Source: a virus
Virus record (IMG/VR): IMGVR_UViG_3300046529_000389
Location: 1 to 44,738 of that record
Strand: one strand, 5' to 3'
DNA: 44,738 bases
The position numbers were made by a program, and so were the translations under genes. The notes below the pieces were generated by a model. The model made no database searches and had not been told where the DNA came from. It saw only the letters and a program-made list of their open reading frames with translations. Of this stretch, positions 42,438 to 44,738 are shown piece after piece (position 1 is the stretch's first letter; the number at the start of each line of letters is the position of its first letter).

Positions 42438-42668
42438 TCATTCCTCCATATCGGCCAATTGTTTCACAAGATCGTGAATCTTCAAGCCATGATCTTTGGC
42501 AAGCGAGGCAAGATCAGCGTAAACGCCTAGTGGCGGTTCGGCTTGACCACTAGCCCACCGTTGCACGGTTCTGATACTGACGCCTAACGCCTGCGCCATA
42601 TCCGCGTGCCAGCGCTTGCGCGAATGGCCATAAAGCGTCTCACCGATCTCGCGGAATAGCGCAGACAT
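42438..42668 (-). CDS. helix-turn-helix transcriptional regulator (76 aa)
   Basis: A Cro/CI-like fold: helix WHADMAQALGVSIRTVQRWA at about 23-42 gives the classic helix-turn-helix, followed by LGVYADLASLAKDHGLKIHDLVKQL. Phage proteins of this size often repress early promoters. The start is ATG 42668 with GGGAG upstream; a TTG three codons earlier is less likely. With the ribbon-helix-helix protein at 5442 it is one of two obvious regulators here. Confidence 0.75.
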   Translation of the reverse strand: MSALFREIGETLYGHSRKRWHADMAQALGVSIRTVQRWASGQAEPPLGVYADLASLAKDHGLKIHDLVKQLADMEE

Positions 42669-42682
42669 CTTAGGCAACTCCC

Positions 42683-42766
42683 TTAATGAAACATATCGAT
42701 CAGGTGCGCGAGGATACGCAACCAGTGCGCAACTCCCCTGCCCCCTCCCCTATGCCGCGCCATCAT
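42683..42766 (-). CDS. microprotein upstream of the HTH gene (27 aa)
   Basis: A basic, His- and Gly-rich short frame (MMARHRGGGRGVAHWL and on) with GGGGGAGG before the ATG. Its stop is next to the Shine-Dalgarno of the HTH gene. It is the last of a chain of four tiny frames linked by ATGA overlaps. It could be a leader for the regulator. Confidence 0.4.
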   Translation of the reverse strand: MMARHRGGGRGVAHWLRILAHLIDMFH

Positions 42767-42880
42767 GACTCGCCTCCCCCTTCAGGATACTCCCAGGTCA
42801 TGCGCCTCTCTCCCCTTTGCGAAATTCTGCTGCGATTTCCTTCATGTATAAGCATTTGCTATTTGTTCAGCGCGGTACAT
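42763..42880 (-). other. chain of three ATGA-linked mini-ORFs (12, 15 and 12 codons)
   Basis: Frames at 42842-42880 (MYRAEQIANAYT), 42798-42845 (MKEIAAEFRKGERGA) and 42763-42801 (MTWEYPEGGGES) each overlap the next by ATGA, and the last overlaps the 27-residue frame. The first has GGAGGGCG and the third GGGGAGAG in front. The third copies the first residues of the gene at 42859-43113 (MTWKYPE). Micro-peptides or decayed gene copies are both possible. Confidence 0.45.
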
Positions 42881-43113
42881 GTCACGCCCTCCACTTTCTG
42901 CCCCTCGCTTTGAAACCGGATTTTTGCTTTTTCATAGGCGCGGAACGCTTCGCGGATTTGCTCATAAGCGAAATCGGCGGCTATGTTGATTTCAGCACGC
43001 TCTGCGGCTGTTTTGCCGTGTATATTTGTTGCTCCGATTGCAAGATGCTTATCAATCGCCGCGTCATATTGTTTGCGCGCCTCAGTAAGATATTCAGGGT
43101 ACTTCCAGGTCAT
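42859..43113 (-). CDS. hypothetical helical protein (84 aa)
   Basis: Begins MTWKYPEYLTEARKQYDAAI and is helical and charged throughout, with a motif-free centre (TAAERAEINIAADFAYEQIR). Its start overlaps the preceding stop. Within its 3' end the 15-base string GGAGGGCGTGACATG, which forms its own ribosome binding site and start, occurs again. Function unknown. Confidence 0.65.
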   Translation of the reverse strand: MTWKYPEYLTEARKQYDAAIDKHLAIGATNIHGKTAAERAEINIAADFAYEQIREAFRAYEKAKIRFQSEGQKVEGVTCTALNK

Positions 43114-43334
43114 GTCACGCCCTCCCCTTGCGGTATCTTGTGCAGTTCCGCGATCCGCGCGCTTAGGGCTTCAATCCCATCAGCGCGTCCCGCGTAATAA
43201 ACATCCAATAAGGCATCAAGCAGGCGCCAGCGTGCGACAATCTGCGCCGCGCCCTCTGTACCCGCCGCGCGGATTTCAGCAATCAGCCGATCCGCCAGCG
43301 CCTCACGGCTTGCGTTATCCTGATACTCGCTCAT
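43110..43334 (-). CDS. hypothetical protein (74 aa)
   Basis: Starts MSEYQDNASREALADRLIAE behind AGGAGAAAG, overlapping the stop of the preceding gene (ATGA). Predicted to be helical, with acidic and basic residues alternating. It ends QGEGVT, and the stop overlaps the next start. Unrecognised. Confidence 0.6.
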   Translation of the reverse strand: MSEYQDNASREALADRLIAEIRAAGTEGAAQIVARWRLLDALLDVYYAGRADGIEALSARIAELHKIPQGEGVT

Positions 43335-43543
43335 CCATCTTTCTCCTGGGAAGGGGGCCACCTAAAATCGATCATGTCGTTTTCTACAATCTCGATAATA
43401 ACGCCAGCTAAATGCGCAAAATTAGATTGTCGCTTTGCTTGGCTCGACGTGGGGTAGGCTTGCCATTCATAATCTTTAAGTTTTGCAAGAATCGTCGCGA
43501 TGTGTCTTAAGGCGCGATCTTTTCCGACGAGTTTCTGTGCCAT
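43331..43543 (-). CDS. hypothetical protein (70 aa)
   Basis: Begins MAQKLVGKDRALRHIATILA. It is a small alpha/beta protein with an aromatic middle (KDYEWQAYPTSS). The start is preceded by GGAGGAATGAGG, the same cassette used by the gene at 43547-43846. Function unknown. Confidence 0.6.
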   Translation of the reverse strand: MAQKLVGKDRALRHIATILAKLKDYEWQAYPTSSQAKRQSNFAHLAGVIIEIVENDMIDFRWPPSQEKDG

Positions 43544-43546
43544 TCC

Positions 43547-43846
43547 TCATTCCTCCCCGTACGCTTTGGCAAGCGCAGCACGCGCGAAATCAGTATCACC
43601 CTTCATAAATACAGGTTGTTCACTGCGGTTAGGCTGGTAATAGCACAGCAGTAACTTAAGGGCTTTGAGTAGATCAGGTGCCGCAGCGATTAAGCGCGCG
43701 TCACTTGGGCGATAGACGGTCGCAACTGTTGCGTTGCTGTTGTTGATCTGTATTTTCTCGGCACCTTGCGCCGATGCGTCGCCAATGATGCGCCCCTTGG
43801 CGATTGCGTTAGCTTTCCACGGTCCCGGAGTGTGTTGCTGTGTCAT
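43547..43846 (-). CDS. conserved phage protein with HTPGPW and ARLIAAAPDLL motifs (99 aa)
   Basis: Belongs to a very common but uncharacterised phage type: HTPGPWKAN at about residues 5-13 and DARLIAAAPDLLKALK at about 49-64. These occur in early-region proteins of many proteobacterial phages. The function is unknown. A strong ribosome binding site, GGGGAGGAATG, lies in front of ATG 43846. The stop is four bases from the next start. Confidence 0.8.
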   Translation of the reverse strand: MTQQHTPGPWKANAIAKGRIIGDASAQGAEKIQINNSNATVATVYRPSDARLIAAAPDLLKALKLLLCYYQPNRSEQPVFMKGDTDFARAALAKAYGEE

Positions 43847-43862
43847 GGCTCATTCCTCCCCT

Positions 43863-44177
43863 TTAAGCGGCTTGAAGCAATGCAAGTGCGGCAGCGGTGT
43901 CGCCGCTTTCTAGCGCCTTTCTAGCGCGATCAATTACAAGTCGGGCATTGAATCGCGGCTTGATCACTTGTGCGCTGTGATCGTCGGCAGTGCGTTTGCC
44001 GTTAAAGCAAACGAAACCATGAAGCGGCGCCGTTCCTACGCATGAAGTGACAAGGCGCCTACCGCGCGCTACGTCAATTTCCTTACCCTCTTGCGACCAG
44101 AAAGACATACGCACAGTTTCCCCACTAGGGAAAACGGCTTCATATACAGGTGCGGGATAGTATCCATGCTTTGCCAT
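43863..44177 (-). CDS. hypothetical protein (104 aa)
   Basis: A beta-rich N-terminal half (APVYEAVFPSGETVRMSFWS) followed by a short helical C-terminus (NARLVIDRARKALESGDTAA). No motif I can name. AAAGGG lies about nine bases before the ATG. It follows a spacer with a stem-loop and is part of the leftward right-hand module. Confidence 0.65.
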   Translation of the reverse strand: MAKHGYYPAPVYEAVFPSGETVRMSFWSQEGKEIDVARGRRLVTSCVGTAPLHGFVCFNGKRTADDHSAQVIKPRFNARLVIDRARKALESGDTAAALALLQAA

Positions 44178-44230
44178 TGTTGGCCCTTTCGCCAGTTACG
44201 GAGCGGGCAAATCCCGTTCCTGACTCCTAA

Positions 44231-44257
44231 TGCCCGCTGGGGCCATCCATGCGGGCA
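44231..44257. other. stem-loop in the spacer 44178-44278
   Basis: TGCCCGC (44231-44237) and GCGGGCA (44251-44257) form a 7-bp stem with a 13-base loop. There is no T-run on either side, so it is not a typical terminator. The rest of this 100-base spacer shows no gene. Confidence 0.45.
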
Positions 44258-44278
44258 GGTTAGGGGTTGTGGGGAGGT

Positions 44279-44452
44279 CTAGAAGTCTGGGCTTTCGCCC
44301 ATATCATCCCTTTCGTATCCATCGATACGATCAGCTATGGCGCTATAAGATCGGCGCGGCTTGCGGGCGCGCGATAAGGCTTTTTCTCGCGTCAATCTCT
44401 CTTGCTTGCGTTCACTTTGTTCCCGCGCTACGCGCTGGTATCTAGTTTCCAT
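44279..44452 (-). CDS. small very basic protein (57 aa)
   Basis: Begins METRYQRVAREQSERKQERL, with more than a quarter of the residues Arg or Lys in the first two thirds, so nucleic-acid binding is likely. ATG 44452 is chosen because AGAGG lies in front of it; in-frame codons further upstream lack one. Near the right end of the leftward module. Confidence 0.55.
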   Translation of the reverse strand: METRYQRVAREQSERKQERLTREKALSRARKPRRSYSAIADRIDGYERDDMGESPDF

Positions 44453-44504
44453 AAACTGGCCTCTTTTGCCGGTTTGGTTGCGCGCCAATCGCATCAACCA
44501 TGCT

Positions 44505-44531
44505 GTAACGTTACGCTTGTCACGTTACGCT
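44505..44531. repeat. GTAACGTTAC palindrome and tandem ACGTTACGCT repeats
   Basis: The palindrome lies at 44505-44514. ACGTTACGCT occurs at 44508-44517 and 44522-44531, a 14-base period. The same palindrome is found at 322-331, next to an inverted CGTTACGCT-like site. These may be operator sites of the leftward genes at the right end. Confidence 0.5.
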
Positions 44532-44576
44532 GTCACCTAGAAAGCGCGCAATATTCTTGCTTTCTTTTCGAGAAAG

Positions 44577-44714
44577 CTAGATCGCCTCCCAGGAGCAGGG
44601 ATTGTCCCTGGTGAAGATTTCAGTCAGTAGGCTAGGTACGCACCTATCACCCGAGAATCGCTTGCAGCGCCATTGCTGCGCGTCTGCATCGTCCTCAATC
44701 AATACCTCAACCAA
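44577..44714 (-). CDS. hypothetical protein at the right edge, TTG start or truncated (45 aa or more)
   Basis: The frame is open from the window edge (44738) to TAG at 44577. TTG 44714 has GGGAG in front and could be the true start, giving 45 residues beginning VEVLIEDDADAQQWRCKRF after Met. Otherwise the gene continues beyond the window. A 7-bp hairpin (GCTTTCT/AGAAAGC) follows its stop. Unrecognised. Confidence 0.5.
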   Translation of the reverse strand: MVEVLIEDDADAQQWRCKRFSGDRCVPSLLTEIFTRDNPCSWEAI

Positions 44715-44738
44715 GATGCTCCCTGGATCAAGCCTAAC

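Noticed and set aside
1-44738. Proof of circularity from matching ends
   Set aside because: The first and last bases do not repeat each other, so direct terminal overlap is absent; a circular join is only possible, not shown.

Overview
This window looks like the near-complete or complete genome of a tailed double-stranded DNA phage of podovirus-like architecture. The support is a linear run of head and tail genes: large terminase, P22-type portal, scaffold-like protein, N4-gp56-type major capsid protein, gp4-like adaptor, gp10-like tail hub, tail fibres and spikes, and internal virion proteins. Gene density is very high, with many ATGA or TAATG stop/start overlaps. There is no tRNA or rRNA gene, no integrase, and no recognisable DNA polymerase, RNA polymerase or endolysin. 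The host is inferred to be a Gram-negative proteobacterium, perhaps an alphaproteobacterium. The inference rests on the GC-rich coding, several twin-arginine (Tat) signal peptides, a lipoprotein and a PEP-CTERM exosortase sorting signal.

Layout. (1) 19-1378, plus strand: two small unknown proteins and a C5 cytosine DNA methyltransferase. (2) 1375-5361, minus strand: a compressed operon of small genes, many of them membrane peptides. It includes a 91-bp tandem repeat that multiplies a transmembrane micro-ORF, a lipoprotein, a PEP-CTERM protein and a YqaJ/lambda-exonuclease-type recombinase. (3) 5376-5416: face-to-face promoter-like region. (4) 5442-9179, plus strand: ribbon-helix-helix regulator, RusA resolvase, replication initiator with an origin-like array inside its gene, and a T7-gp4/Twinkle-like primase-helicase. 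(5) 9415-22103: holin-like protein, terminase, Tat-signal protein, portal, an antisense HNH endonuclease, scaffold, capsid and tail tube/hub genes. (6) 22100-33436: tail fibre/spike block in which six consecutive ORFs carry Sec or Tat-type export signals. (7) 33496-35176: small proteins, an Asp/Asn beta-hydroxylase-like oxygenase and a GNAT acetyltransferase. (8) 35178-41561: internal virion/ejection-type proteins, a PurD-like ATP-grasp enzyme and a second HNH gene with an AP2 domain. (9) 41558-44714, minus strand: a second early-type module of small unknown proteins with one HTH regulator.

How it fits together. The two minus-strand modules and the left plus-strand genes look like early or accessory functions (host takeover, recombination, DNA modification). 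The central plus-strand block runs from replication to packaging, head and tail. The oxygenase, acetyltransferase and ATP-grasp genes sit among virion genes and may modify virion or host components.

The most striking observations are: (a) an HNH gene at the 3' end of the portal gene, with a second, synonymously recoded copy of the last 13 portal codons left downstream of it; (b) a helically phased array of TCGCGA palindromes plus a 13-bp perfect hairpin inside the replication initiator gene, a likely origin; (c) the 91-bp unit that duplicates a complete membrane micro-ORF with its ribosome binding site; (d) a short Tat-signal protein that shares the N-terminal arm motif of the major capsid protein; (e) a chain of ATGA-linked mini-ORFs; (f) a phage-encoded PEP-CTERM protein.
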